From contig OZ018411.1 in assembly GCA_963969595.1 (NCBI GenBank), forward strand, positions 11,224,501 to 11,288,500: a DNA stretch of 64,000 nt. Direction: 5' to 3'. The DNA is from Neckera pumila. Taxonomy: Eukaryota; Streptophyta; Bryopsida; Hypnales; Neckeraceae. Positions 37,976 through 48,246 of this stretch are shown one piece after another (position 1 is the first letter of the stretch; each line of letters begins with the position of its first letter). Under the pieces are notes generated by a model, which had not been told where the DNA came from, did no database searches, and saw only the letters and a program-made list of their open reading frames with translations. The translations under genes were made by a program, and so were the position numbers.

Positions 37976-39322
37976 ACCGGAGGGGTGTCCAGATTTCTCA
38001 AATTGTAAAGATCTATTATAAAATGCAACTTAGAAGAATATTTTAATGATGACTCTCAAACAATAGTTGTAAAATGCTATTATAGATTACATCCATATGG
38101 TTAGATCAACAAAAATACATACCAATGTTTTTCAATAAAATTTGAAGCCAAAAATTGGAAATTCCTTCTAAAATTAATTGTAGATTGAATATTTATGATT
38201 TTAAAGAGTTTTTTTTCCTATAAATTCAAAATATTGAATTCTAATTATAGTAATTTTTGAAGATTTTTATTTTATTTTTTGATTCAAGTCATTTTTGAAA
38301 GGTCATTATTTGAACTGAAAAACATTAGAAGAGATTTGAGGCCTCCAAGAACCCGCAAGTCATCTTGCATTCCTACAGCGTTTTCACGCAGGAAAGCTGC
38401 TGGCTAATGTGGTCAAGAGAGTGAAATGTCATTTTTGAAAAAAATAAAAAAATAAATTTTTTTTGGCCTGAAATGATATTTAGGAGAGAAACTTTTTTTG
38501 ACCTCTAATGAGTGCCCTTGTTATTTTTAAGCAAATGATTCACATGGTACCCAAAAAGATGATTTCTACACTGACTAGCCCAACATTCTAGAGTTAAGAT
38601 GTTTAAAAAACTTTGATTTTTTTATTGGTATTGTATTATTTTTTTGGGATTTTTATGAATTAATATAATGTATTAACTAGCTTGATATTTGGTTATGAAA
38701 CAAATATGCATTCTACTATATTTAAATCTTAGTAATAAAAACATTAAGTTATGCTATCAAGTCGTTTCAAAATTCAATTGATTTTGGAATATGCAAATAT
38801 TTATTTACTTATTCCAATAAAATTAGAAGTACACTTGTAAAAGGCATTGTGATCTTCTGAAACTAAGATATTTAAAATATTTCTTCACACATACAAATTC
38901 CAAGGACACAAATTTTCAATGTTTATCATAATATTTATTTTAAATATATGAGGGTGATGGTAAGAAAGTCATATACTAAAAAATATCCATCACACCTTGT
39001 CTAACTAAGTGTTTTTCAAGCACAACTTTGAGAATAATGATTGAATGGAGTTGAATTCACAGTGTAGGTGGCTATGGACATTTGAAATTTGTATTTAATT
39101 TTGATTACTTTCTAAAATCAAGTTGGAAAGGAGTATCTCAAGTCCTCAAGCAAATGAACAAATAGTATTTAGTGTTTCTTGAAATCATCTACAATTTTTA
39201 TAAGCACTTTAGAATGTTTTAGTTTGTTATTTCTACATTTCATTTTCAACTGATTACCATGTGGAATCTTAATTGATGAGAGTAGATTTTCAAATGAACA
39301 TTGTACTCAATAATGGAACAAA
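37972..39322. mobile_element. Left end of a TTAA-flanked element; remainder unresolved
   Basis: TTAA-CCCCTAAAGAACC at 37972-37988 matches the left end of the 17494 element exactly over 17 bases, then the interior differs. I find no matching right end before the next repeat at 39323, so only the left end is supported; the rest is AT-rich non-coding sequence with a GC-richer patch at 38340-38410. Either the element is truncated or its right end has decayed. Confidence 0.45.
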
Positions 39323-40664
39323 TAAGGTAGGACCACCCATATCCAATCACTTAAGCGCTTCTAGAACAAATTATGAGCAAGATGAGGCAATGCAAATTTT
39401 TCCCATACCCATATAGAAAGATAGGATATATGAGGATTGCAAAGATTTTGTAATTTTATTTTCAAAATTTGATAACCCATAGCCATCGCCAATATCTAGA
39501 TTCTTCTAAGTTGGATCATTCAAGAATTCAAGAGCTGCTTTCCCACTCAATACTTCCTACTTTCTTACTCACTATTTTGGTGCAATTAGTCCCTAAAGTC
39601 CCATTGTTCCCTCGAGGGACAAATTGGATTTTGCACAGGTTTTCTATGACCTCGATTTTTAATGGAACTTTTGAAACTTTTTCATAAGATAGAAAAACTG
39701 ATTAGCTTTGTGGGAATATGAATTTTATTTTAATTGGTGATTGGGAGCAAAAGTTATACCACAAAAAGCCTAAAATTGAACTCAGCGGATAGCACAAAAA
39801 AATTGCAAAAAGTAAAAATAAATGTTTTTTTTTCCCTAAAACATTATATTTTTTTCTACATGTGATTCATTCTATTTGGACTAATAATGAGAAAGTTAAG
39901 GACAATCTTGTTTTTTGAGCAATCTAAGCATCTTTTGGAAAAATCACTTGTAGGATTCATTTTTTGAATGCAATTTAAAAAAAAAATCAAACTTATTTTT
40001 TGGAAATGTTGTGTTTGCTTTTTAAAACAAGCTCACCATTGGAATTATTGGGTTCTCACCACTATTAACAATTTAGTTTAGTTTTTCAATCTTGGACCTA
40101 CTTCTATTTAACAAATTTTTAATGAATGAAAATCAAGTATTAAAATTTTTTTTCCTAGTCTTTCAAATCAATTCTTCAACATAAAAAATTTTAAATTCAA
40201 AGTTTGTAGTGAAATTTTTTCTACAAGTGGCGGTCAAAGTCATCTAAAATTGCAAGTCAATGTTCAAAATGATTATTTTTTTCAACTTTGAATGCTAATA
40301 TCTTCCGGTCTATACAATCAAACTTCATGAAATTATTACCATATGATCTTAGACAAGTGAAGTAAAAGATCCTATGGTTAGATTAAAAAAATAATTATTT
40401 TGTTTTCTTGGATGAATGCAACAAAAATGGTAGTTTTGCCCTCAGGGTTAGGAACATGTTTTGAGTGGTTCTTGACAAAAAAATGGCCTTGGCCCACAAG
40501 GTTAGGGACATGTATCACAACCTTATCAGTTCCAACCTTGAAAAGAAGAAAAAAACACATTCCAAGCTTCAGATGCAAATTTGTTCCAACCTTGGTTGGA
40601 GATAGTTGCACCCTACAGGAGGTTGGGTATGGGAGCTTGGTTGGAAATAGTTGGTCCTACCTTA
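39323..40664. mobile_element. TA-flanked MITE, family A, copy 3, interrupted
   Basis: The left end AGGTAGGACCACCCAT follows TA at 39323, and the right end GGTCCTACCT precedes TA at 40663-40664. Outer parts match copy 1 (TACTTCCTACTTTCTTACTCA on the left, TTCCAACCTTGAAAAG on the right). The middle, about 39588-40508, is an unrelated TTAA-type element, so this is a MITE broken by a later insertion. Removing it leaves about 420 bp, the length of the uninterrupted copies. Confidence 0.65.
39588..40508. mobile_element. TTAA-type element nested in a family A MITE
   Basis: Relative of the 17494 element in the same orientation. The left end reads TTAG-TCCCTAAAGTCCC, and the small palindrome GTTCCCTCGAGGGAC follows. 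Interior landmarks GATAGAAAAACTGATTAGCTT and AAAGTTATACC match. The right end near 40490-40508 (GGCCTTGGCCCACAAGG) is worn. Both ends have lost the exact TTAA, suggesting an old copy. No coding content. Confidence 0.6.
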
Positions 40665-40876
40665 GTTGGCAATACGTTTTTTCATGATTCATTTCAAAGT
40701 CAGGAAGACACGGCCCAATTTTGATGACTTGTCTAACTTATACTTTTTGCCAACCATGACCCACCAGGTACTGTAAATGTTTGACTTGAAGGTCTAAACT
40801 GCCATTGAGTGCCTTCTCTGACTGCATCAATAGAGTTGGAGATTCAATAAAAAAAAAACCCACAGCAACATACAGG

Positions 40877-41278
40877 TAGGGGAGGCAACCCATTTCCGAT
40901 CACTTAAGGAATTACGCATATCTACAGGCGGATTTCTTCAGTGGGAAAATTTTCCTAGGTGCAAAAATAGAGTTCGAAAGGTTTCCGTAATTTTTCAGAT
41001 TTTTATTTCTCAAAACATATTTACTATGAATTTTTTGGTTGAAGATTCTATTTGACCCATTCTAGTCACAATGACTTTCCTATTTCCAACCAAGGCCTGG
41101 TTGCAAAATCCACCAAGGGTTGGTTGCAATATTGAGAGTCTTGGAGGCAAACCTAATGTGCCACAACTGCCTTGAGAACCATGCCCTAATCAATCACTTG
41201 TCATCTCCTCCTTCATGGAAAGACAACAGCATACATGGCCACAATGGGGCGTTGACCAGGAATGGGTTGCCTCCCCTA
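40877..41278. mobile_element. TA-flanked MITE, family B, copy 1
   Basis: TA, then GGGGAGGCAACCCATTTCCG on the left; on the right GAATGGGTTGCCTCCCC, then TA (41277-41278). The inverted ends share the core ACCCATTYCCG with family A. The interior, with ATTTTTCAGATTTTTATTTC and AAGGGTTGGTTGCAATATTG, matches the copy at 57941-58344. No coding sequence. Confidence 0.75.
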
Positions 41279-41635
41279 TTAGGGCCACTTCACACTACGG
41301 CCGTCGGTTTCCACCAATCAAATTTCAGAAACCCCGAAGTTTGGCCTCTCGAGCCTTCACACTAGGCGGCACGATCCAAAGTCCGTCGCCCTCAAAACTG
41401 CCTACATGGCAAAAAAATGCTTACATGGCAAAAAAATTCGACGGACTCTCGAGGAGAGTTTGGGCCCTGTAAAATGTAGGACCCAAACTCTTCTTGAGAG
41501 TCTGTCGAATTTTTCAGAATTTTTTTTTTCATAAAAATAAAAAACTAACAAGATCTCGACCGCTAGATCTCTGTGGACTATTTTTTGCAAGACAGAAATG
41601 CTTCTCCGTTCTCCTCTCCCTCTCCCTCTCCCTTT

Positions 41636-41666
41636 GTTATTTGTTATTTGTTATTTGTTATTTGTC
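41636..41666 (+). repeat. Microsatellite (TATTTGT)n beside a CT-rich tract
   Basis: Four consecutive copies of TTATTTG occur at about 41636-41666, directly after a CTCTCCCTCTCCCT tract at 41608-41634. It is a simple repeat with no other content. Confidence 0.8.
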
Positions 41667-41894
41667 GCCGTTGGGGTACTGTAAAGCCTAGTCCACCATG
41701 ACAATGGGGAGTCTTTGCATTCAATGTACCTACTTCCCTTTGCATTCCCTTTGCATAGGATGCCCCCTTCTTATTCCAATGCCATCCTCTTATTCCATTT
41801 ATATCTTTTATATTGCTTGTTTGATGATGAGAGCATGTGCTGTGATTTTTTTCCAAGGCCGTTTATGACCCCTTTTTCATGTTTTTTTAGCTTT

Positions 41895-41968
41895 TGAAAG
41901 ACAACAGCATACATGGCCACAATGAGGCGCTGATCAGGAATGGGTTGCCTCCCCTACTAGGACGATTT
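41895..41968. mobile_element. Terminal fragment of a family B MITE
   Basis: About 70 bases repeat the right end of the 40877 element, from GAAAGACAACAGCATACATGG to GGGTTGCCTCCCCTA, with a few substitutions. The left part is absent. It lies 680 bp downstream in the same orientation, so it may derive from a local duplication or an independent truncated insertion. Confidence 0.7.
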
Positions 41969-42387
41969 GAATCTGCGGAGTGGAGTTTTATGAATTTTTG
42001 TATTTTTCAAAAACTACTTTACTTTGAACTTAAAGTGAGTTCGATTAGTTGTCAGCAGCCTATCAATTCCCTGAACTGAAGAAAAGTCATAAGCTATTAT
42101 GTTGGCTAGCTTGTGCCAAAAGATTTGTTGAAGATAGTGCAGAAGTTGGACAGTGTGCCACATCGTAACTTTTACTCACACCAAAAGCCAGGCTGCACTG
42201 GCAGACACTAAGCTGAAGTTAACGAGGGAACTGCCCATTTGTGGAGGATCAAACGAAAAAGGATTGTGCACTCATGTACCGAAGCCATCTTAACCTTAAC
42301 CTACAGTGCTGTATGTCCAAGATTCCGAGAGTTATTTTAAAGATTATTAAACTTTGATATATGTCGGCCTGAAAAGACTATCTCTAC

Positions 42388-42854
42388 TAAGGTAACTCCC
42401 CCCATTCCCGACCACTAACCCATTCTCAACTTATAGGTGCACGTATTTCCGACCACTGACCCATTTTCAACCTATAGGTGCACGTATTTCCGACCACGTT
42501 TAAAATGCGTTTTTTTTTTTTTTTTCAAGGTTGGAACTAATAAATACGTGGCACATGTCCCAAGTTGTGAAAAAAAAGAAAGGAAATAATGATTAGGTGA
42601 AAAGTTATTGAATGATCGGAATTGGAAGACTCTACACATTGGCCATGGGTCTGGCGCACTTTTTGCCTCCCAAAATTCATAGTAATTTCAATTCAAGCAA
42701 TAAAATTACAATTTTTTTGCAATCCATGTCATTTCTATTGATGTACCTCTAAAAAATATTTGTTTTGCCTTCACTACTCCAGATCATGTTGGAATTCCTT
42801 ATTTGGTTGGTTAGGGGTGGGGGGTGGGGGGGTGGGGGGGGGGGGTGTACCTTA
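42388..42854. mobile_element. TA-flanked MITE, family A, copy 2 (inverted)
   Basis: Between TA at 42388-42389 and TA at 42853-42854 the sequence is the reverse complement of copy 1: GGTGCACGTATTTCCGACCA, AAGGTTGGAACTAATAAATACG and CCAAATAAGGAATTCCAACAT are all present. Near the left end the CCGACCACTGACCCAT block is duplicated. The right end includes a G-rich tract (42813-42847) that has expanded relative to copy 1. Non-coding. Confidence 0.7.
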
Positions 42855-43396
42855 ACCCCTAATTGCTCAAGCAACCATTTTATGGTCGCTACCCAACTTT
42901 GGGCAAAATTTTCGGGCAAAAAAAGAATAGAATTTTTTTTTTAAAAATTTTTGCAAAAGATTTGGTTGTCTAGCAATATTTATACTCAAAACTCAGATCA
43001 CTACGGTCAAACAAAAACTATAAGAGAAATAGCACAAAGTGTCTAGATTTGCATAGTGTTGAAAAACTTACTATTTTGGAAAAGTATTGGTGTTTTTATT
43101 ACTAGATCTCATGCATTTTTTCACAAATCAATAGAAACCACAATTTTGACCAATCAAAAAAAAAAATTCAAATGCTAAAAATAGAAATTGTATTTTTGGT
43201 GAATTTTTGAAGTTATATCTTCAAAATTCATATTTAAAAAATCTAAGAATAATTTTACAATTTTGACCATACAGATGCTTTCTACTTTTCATGCTTCACA
43301 TTATCTTCTTTGATGCAAACTTCAAAAAAGTTTTAGAACTTATATTTTTTAACACATTTGTATTTTGCCCAAACCCCTTAGGCTTTTAGGGGTTAA
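42852..43396. mobile_element. Short TTAA-flanked element abutting a family A MITE
   Basis: TTAA-CCCCTAATTGCTC at 42852 and CTTTTAGGGG-TTAA ending at 43396 define a 545-bp element with TTAA target sites. Beyond the first bases its ends and interior differ from the 17494 type, so it is a second subfamily. It was inserted exactly at the TTAA formed by the end of the family A MITE and the following A. No coding sequence. Confidence 0.65.
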
Positions 43397-45514
43397 TATG
43401 TTTCCATGGTTATTTGGAAAATAATTCACGAATATGGAGGCCTAGAATATCCCATTATATACAGTTCTAAGGCTCATATATCGTTGGAAGAATTCAATTC
43501 GTTGAAAAGGACTACCGTAAATCTATAATGCAGATTGTACCATTCCAACAACACCACCACCTTTCCTCGGTCCTAGTCTGACTGATGCAAAAAAGTAGGA
43601 GGAGCCGGTCTAAAAGAGTCGGTTAGAATATTCTGTGTAACACAGAAAAATATGTTTCAATTGCAACGGGAATTTTTCTGTGCATTTGGAAAGTATTCCA
43701 TCATTTCCATGCACTCATTCAAGAACAATAAGGCAAGGCAAAAGCTGAAATAGAAAAAACAAATAGAATTTCAATCAATGGAGTCTTCTTCAATGGTGCT
43801 CATTGATGACCTTTTCCAACTGTATATGTTGACCTCACCCTGTCAAGACTCAAGAGTCAAGGAGTCGCCTGAGTTGGATCACACCATTGTCCCCTTCCTT
43901 CCAGGCTTTCACCCTGTTACAAAATAATCAGGAGTGGAAAAATTTAAAAGTTAGAAGAAGGCTGAGATAAGATAAGTTTTATACAAGTTTTATAAGTTAT
44001 GCCAGGCAAACAAGAGAGAGAGAGAGGGGGGACTGTAGTACTGTACAGTAGAGGATCTGACTGAGGGGATGCAAGAAGGAAGTAAGAGAATCATGATGAC
44101 GAGCATTGATGCTCGTATATGAGGTAGGCAGAAGATCTGGACAGGGCACTGCCCCACTGTGCCCCTCGGGCCTCGGCTATCCCTGAGGCTCTGGACCTAT
44201 CTGGTTTCAAGAGGAAAAACAGCACCGGGAGAGGGACAAGCGTAATTGCTAAGACAGGTCTACCTTTACTGCCTACGCGCAGAGTGTACGGTTTCAGCAT
44301 TCCATGCTCCTTTCTGCACCTACACTGCCGTTTCCGCATGTTGTACACATTCTGCATCATTCTGGACGTAAATGACGTTGAGGGTCTAGTGCTGCACCTC
44401 CAAGTGATTTCAACGCCGTGGGTGGTAGGAGTGGGCCCGTGGAGCACGATCCTGTGTAAAACCAGAGCGCCCCAAATCCGCACTGTGTCCGAAGGTGCTT
44501 CGTTACCTTCGCTGTGGCCGTCGTTCAGTCTAGAGACCAATGATGAAGATGCTCACACCGCTCAATGTGAGTCGCGATGGTTTGATTGCGGAGTGCCGGG
44601 TTTTGAGCTGTTTGGCTCCATGAACCTAGCTACCGCGAACCCTGTGAAGAGGGCGCGGACGGGAGAGAACGGAGGAACACAGATAGGAGAAGAGGCAGAG
44701 GGGAGAAAGGAGAGGTGAAAACAGGGTCTTAAGAGACTCCGAGTGGGGTGATTGAAGTTGCTTCATCTAGCACTTTGCAGAGCGACCACTTTGTTTCTGC
44801 ATTAGTGAATAGCGAGCACAGAGAAGCGTTAGGAGAGCGAGTAGAATATCGAAATACTAGCGCTGGGGAAGTTATACCTCAGTAGCAAGCTTGCCAACCC
44901 TGGCAACTTTACTTCATCACCACGGTTCCGAGCATGCCTCTCTCTGCCACTTAATGCATCATGTTGAAACGGGTCTGGGCTTCTGTGAGAGATCGGCTAT
45001 CCGACGCACAGCGCTGCTATATGGGTACGTGCTCGCCCTTTCGAACTCTTGGTACTTCTCGTTATAGGATTTTCACGAGACCCGTGCTTTTCCTTGTGGG
45101 TGGTGGGCTTGCTCGGCCTACCTGCAGCACATGGTTTTGAGTTTAGTGCCATGCTATGTCATTGATCTGATGCAACCTTCACCAATGATTAAGTATGCGT
45201 TTTCATTGCTTCGTTGATGTAGAAACCTCAAGGTCAGAATTTCAACAACAAATAGGTTTCGCACACTCGACTCGCAGCTCGTTATTCACTAGCCTTCGCA
45301 TCAGTTAAGAGGTTCAGGTGGAGGCTTTGCAGTGAGCGTTCATGATTGTAAGGCTTGAGACAGCAAATGGAGCTCCAGATATCGAGATGGAGGAAAGCAG
45401 GTGCATACTGATAGAACACCTTTCTCCACGAACTTAGAGTTTTAGGTCAAAGAAGGGGCCCCAAGAAACTAGTGAGGAAAGTTATGGTTTCTCTACACCT
45501 GTAATAGAGTGACG
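43397..45514. other. GC-richer leader region of the kinase gene
   Basis: From about 43900 the sequence becomes GC-richer and continues so into the kinase. Frames of 144 codons (44284-44718, plus) and 149 codons (44091-44540, minus) overlap each other and resemble nothing known. A (GA)n tract lies near 44012-44024. This probably holds the promoter and 5' untranslated region; no TATA box can be placed with confidence, and several short ATG frames precede the kinase start. Confidence 0.45.
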
Positions 45515-47950
45515 ATGCCTCCAAGGCGGGTCTTGCAGGCCGATGTGCCCTTTGCATACTCCCCTCTCGCCCCCACTCAAGTGCATGTGCGACACTCTAG
45601 TAAGGGTGATCTTGCACTGGGGCTTGGGCTTGGATGCAGCCTGGGTGTACTCCTAGTAGTGATCTTGTCTGCTTTGTTCTTCTACAATCGGCTGAAAACC
45701 AGGAGGACGAGTCCTTATGACCTCAGTAACTCCAAAAGCCTCCAGAGATTCTCCTATCAGCAACTCAAGAAAGCAACTGGAAGTTTTTCAGAAGCCCAGA
45801 AACTTGGTCAAGGGGGATTTGGGGAAGTTTTCAGAGGAGAGCTCCGCAACGGAGACCTAATCGCAGTCAAAAGTGTCGACGTTTCTACAGTACAAGGGGA
45901 AGTTGCCTTTCAGAGTGAAATCTCGATTCTTGGTCAAGTCACTTCTCCGCACATTGTCCGGCTTCTAGGATTTTGTGCACATGGTCCACGGCGACTACTT
46001 GTGTATGAATTCATGGCCAATCGAAATTTACAAGAAGCCCTCTTTGACGAGGTTTACGCTGTTCCATTAAATTGGGACATGCGTTTCCGGATTATTCTCA
46101 ATGTTGCTGAAGCCTTGGCCTGCTTGCATTTCAAGTGTGACCCGCCGATCATCCACGGTGATGTCAAGCCAAGCAACGTCCTGCTGAACGCCAATTTTCA
46201 GGCCAAACTGGCAGATTTTGGACTCGCCAGAGTGAAGACTGCAGAAAGCATCCTCGAAGTTCAGACCCTGGAAGCACAGAGGGAGGCCATAGAGAAGGAG
46301 AGGGTGCGATATGAGAAGATATTACGAGATCGGGCCAGGCGGCAGAAACGAAGAGAGGAAGCTGAAAGGAAGAAGACGGATGACGCTGCGCTGGCCAAAT
46401 CCGTGAAGGGCGACTCCATGGAATCATTTGCATTCGATCCTAATCCAGAAGGGGAAAGGAGAAGTTCAGCATCCGTGTTCGACGGTCTATCAACTGAGGA
46501 AGAAACGAGCGGCTTCACATTGGAGTCTCCCTGCTCAAAGGCTGGGAATAACACACCCACCAGCATTGTAAAAACCGGTGATGTTGCGTCCGAATCGCCA
46601 GCGCTAGCAAATGAAAAGGGTTTAAGATCCATTAATGATGCCCCAGACACAGAAGAGACCAGCTGGCAGGATTGTGACGAGAACAGCTCGTATCCATCGT
46701 CACCAATATCAATTCCAAAAGAAATTGGCATAGACGCAGACGGCGAACATTTCATGAGTGCAGAAGAAGGAGAGACGGATGTCGACAAGAGTGTGATGAG
46801 TATGGACGGTACTGGAGAAGAAGGCTGGAGTACCGTGAGCCCCTCGCAACCTGATTTGGAGTTCAATTTCGAAAGCAGTGACGCCCAGAAGCAGCAGAAA
46901 GGAGAAGCGAAGGTAAACAGACTTCGGTCATGGAGTCGGGAATGGTGGCGAAAACAGGACAAAGACGATGGAAACCGAAGCCAACACAAACAAGACTCAG
47001 ACACGAAAAGCATTCGAAGCAGTATATTAGAGCTCCAACGAAGCGGGGAGCTTACCAGTGAGGCCGGGGAGACACGGCGACCAAAGCACCGCAGCGACCT
47101 TCGAAGGCAGCGATCCAAAAGCTCCGGTTGGATTGGCGCCATTGTCGGCGAGTTAAGCAAAGAAACGAGGAAGAAGACTCCTGTCAAACACGACAGGCTC
47201 AAGGGGCGCGAGTGGTGGCGTGAAGAGTATTGCGAGGAGCTGACCAACAAGAGCCGCGAATTCAAGAAAGGCTCGAGCATGAGACTCGAACGCAACCGTA
47301 GCAGCCGCCGGCACAAGAAAGACGATTACACCAAGTGGATACGCGACTTCAGCCAAGAATTCAGTGCCGAATTAGGTCACAGCAAGAACCTCGAGAGCAG
47401 GAGAGAGAGCCGGAAATCAAGATCCCGGCGGGAGGAGTTTTGGAGTGGCGATTCTGCATACCGAGGGATTAGTAGCACTCCAAGCATGCGCGGAACCATC
47501 TGCTACGTCGCACCGGAGTCTGGCGGAGCAGGATCGACCTCCGAGAAAGCTGATGTTTACAGCTTCGGCGTTCTGCTGCTGGTCTTGATCTCAGGCCGCC
47601 GGCCGTTGCAAGTAAACGCCTCTCCCGTAACCGACTTCGAGAGAGCAAATCTCATATCGTGGGCAAGGTTGCTGGCGCAAACCGGAAATGTCCTCGACCT
47701 CGTGGATGCCAACCTCCAATCCGCATTCTCCGACGATCAAGTCGTGCTGTGCATCACGGTGGCGCTCCTGTGTCTACAAAGATTACCAGCCGCGCGTCCA
47801 AGTATGAGCGACATTGTCAGAATCCTAAACGGCGAGCTCGTCGCTCCTGATCTTCCTTTCGAATTTTCCCCCTCACCTCCAGGATTTCGGTCCCGCCGCA
47901 AGCCATCATCTGAAGAGATCGTTCTCGAACGCGCTCCTCTCACTTTCTAA
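45515..47950 (+). CDS. Receptor-like protein kinase with a large activation-segment insert
   Basis: Single-exon membrane kinase of 811 residues, similar to the Arabidopsis At2g45590/At1g80870 group. The start is the ATG at 45515; an in-frame TGA at 45473 lies upstream. There is no clear signal peptide; one membrane segment spans residues 33-57 after a short outer region. The kinase follows: glycine loop LGQGGFGEV (97-105), lysine K119 in AVK, HGDVKPSN (214-221), DFG (234-236), APE (666-668) and DVYSFGVLLL. The catalytic loop has HGD instead of HRD, making it a non-RD kinase, as is common in receptor kinases of plant immunity. Between DFG and APE lie about 430 residues where 20-30 are usual. 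The insert begins with a charged coiled-coil-like segment (REAIEKERVRYEKILRDRAR), continues acidic and Ser-rich, then has several Trp-containing repeats (REWWREEYCEEL, KWIRDFSQEF, WSREWWRKQ). Related proteins share such inserts. Ligand and substrate are unknown. Confidence 0.9.
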   Translation: MPPRRVLQADVPFAYSPLAPTQVHVRHSSKGDLALGLGLGCSLGVLLVVILSALFFYNRLKTRRTSPYDLSNSKSLQRFSYQQLKKATGSFSEAQKLGQGGFGEVFRGELRNGDLIAVKSVDVSTVQGEVAFQSEISILGQVTSPHIVRLLGFCAHGPRRLLVYEFMANRNLQEALFDEVYAVPLNWDMRFRIILNVAEALACLHFKCDPPIIHGDVKPSNVLLNANFQAKLADFGLARVKTAESILEVQTLEAQREAIEKERVRYEKILRDRARRQKRREEAERKKTDDAALAKSVKGDSMESFAFDPNPEGERRSSASVFDGLSTEEETSGFTLESPCSKAGNNTPTSIVKTGDVASESPALANEKGLRSINDAPDTEETSWQDCDENSSYPSSPISIPKEIGIDADGEHFMSAEEGETDVDKSVMSMDGTGEEGWSTVSPSQPDLEFNFESSDAQKQQKGEAKVNRLRSWSREWWRKQDKDDGNRSQHKQDSDTKSIRSSILELQRSGELTSEAGETRRPKHRSDLRRQRSKSSGWIGAIVGELSKETRKKTPVKHDRLKGREWWREEYCEELTNKSREFKKGSSMRLERNRSSRRHKKDDYTKWIRDFSQEFSAELGHSKNLESRRESRKSRSRREEFWSGDSAYRGISSTPSMRGTICYVAPESGGAGSTSEKADVYSFGVLLLVLISGRRPLQVNASPVTDFERANLISWARLLAQTGNVLDLVDANLQSAFSDDQVVLCITVALLCLQRLPAARPSMSDIVRILNGELVAPDLPFEFSPSPPGFRSRRKPSSEEIVLERAPLTF

Positions 47951-48246
47951 AACAAGAGGACTGCGATCAATTGAAAACAAGCAGAGCTGCCTTGGCAATT
48001 CAAGTAAGGCAGCGATTACAAGAATTACCTGTACTGCTCGTTCGTCTTCGTCTTCTCTAGGTCAGTGCACTTCCCGTCTTGCATTGTTTGAGATTTCAAG
48101 ACAAGGAATGTATGCTTTAATGTAACGATTCCGTGATCGGCTTTCAGGACTGGGATGGTGATCAAGGACGGAGCAACCACAACATTGGGCATTAATCTGT
48201 AGCTGAAGGCTAGATTGACATGTACCATACAGAGGATGACATGTAT

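Noticed and set aside
44091..44718. Overlapping frames of 149 (minus) and 144 (plus) codons
   Set aside because: They overlap each other, match no domain I know and sit in GC-richer leader sequence where long chance frames are expected.
46261..47316. 351-codon open frame on the minus strand
   Set aside because: It lies wholly inside the kinase coding sequence and is a Ser/Leu-rich shadow of its charged insert.
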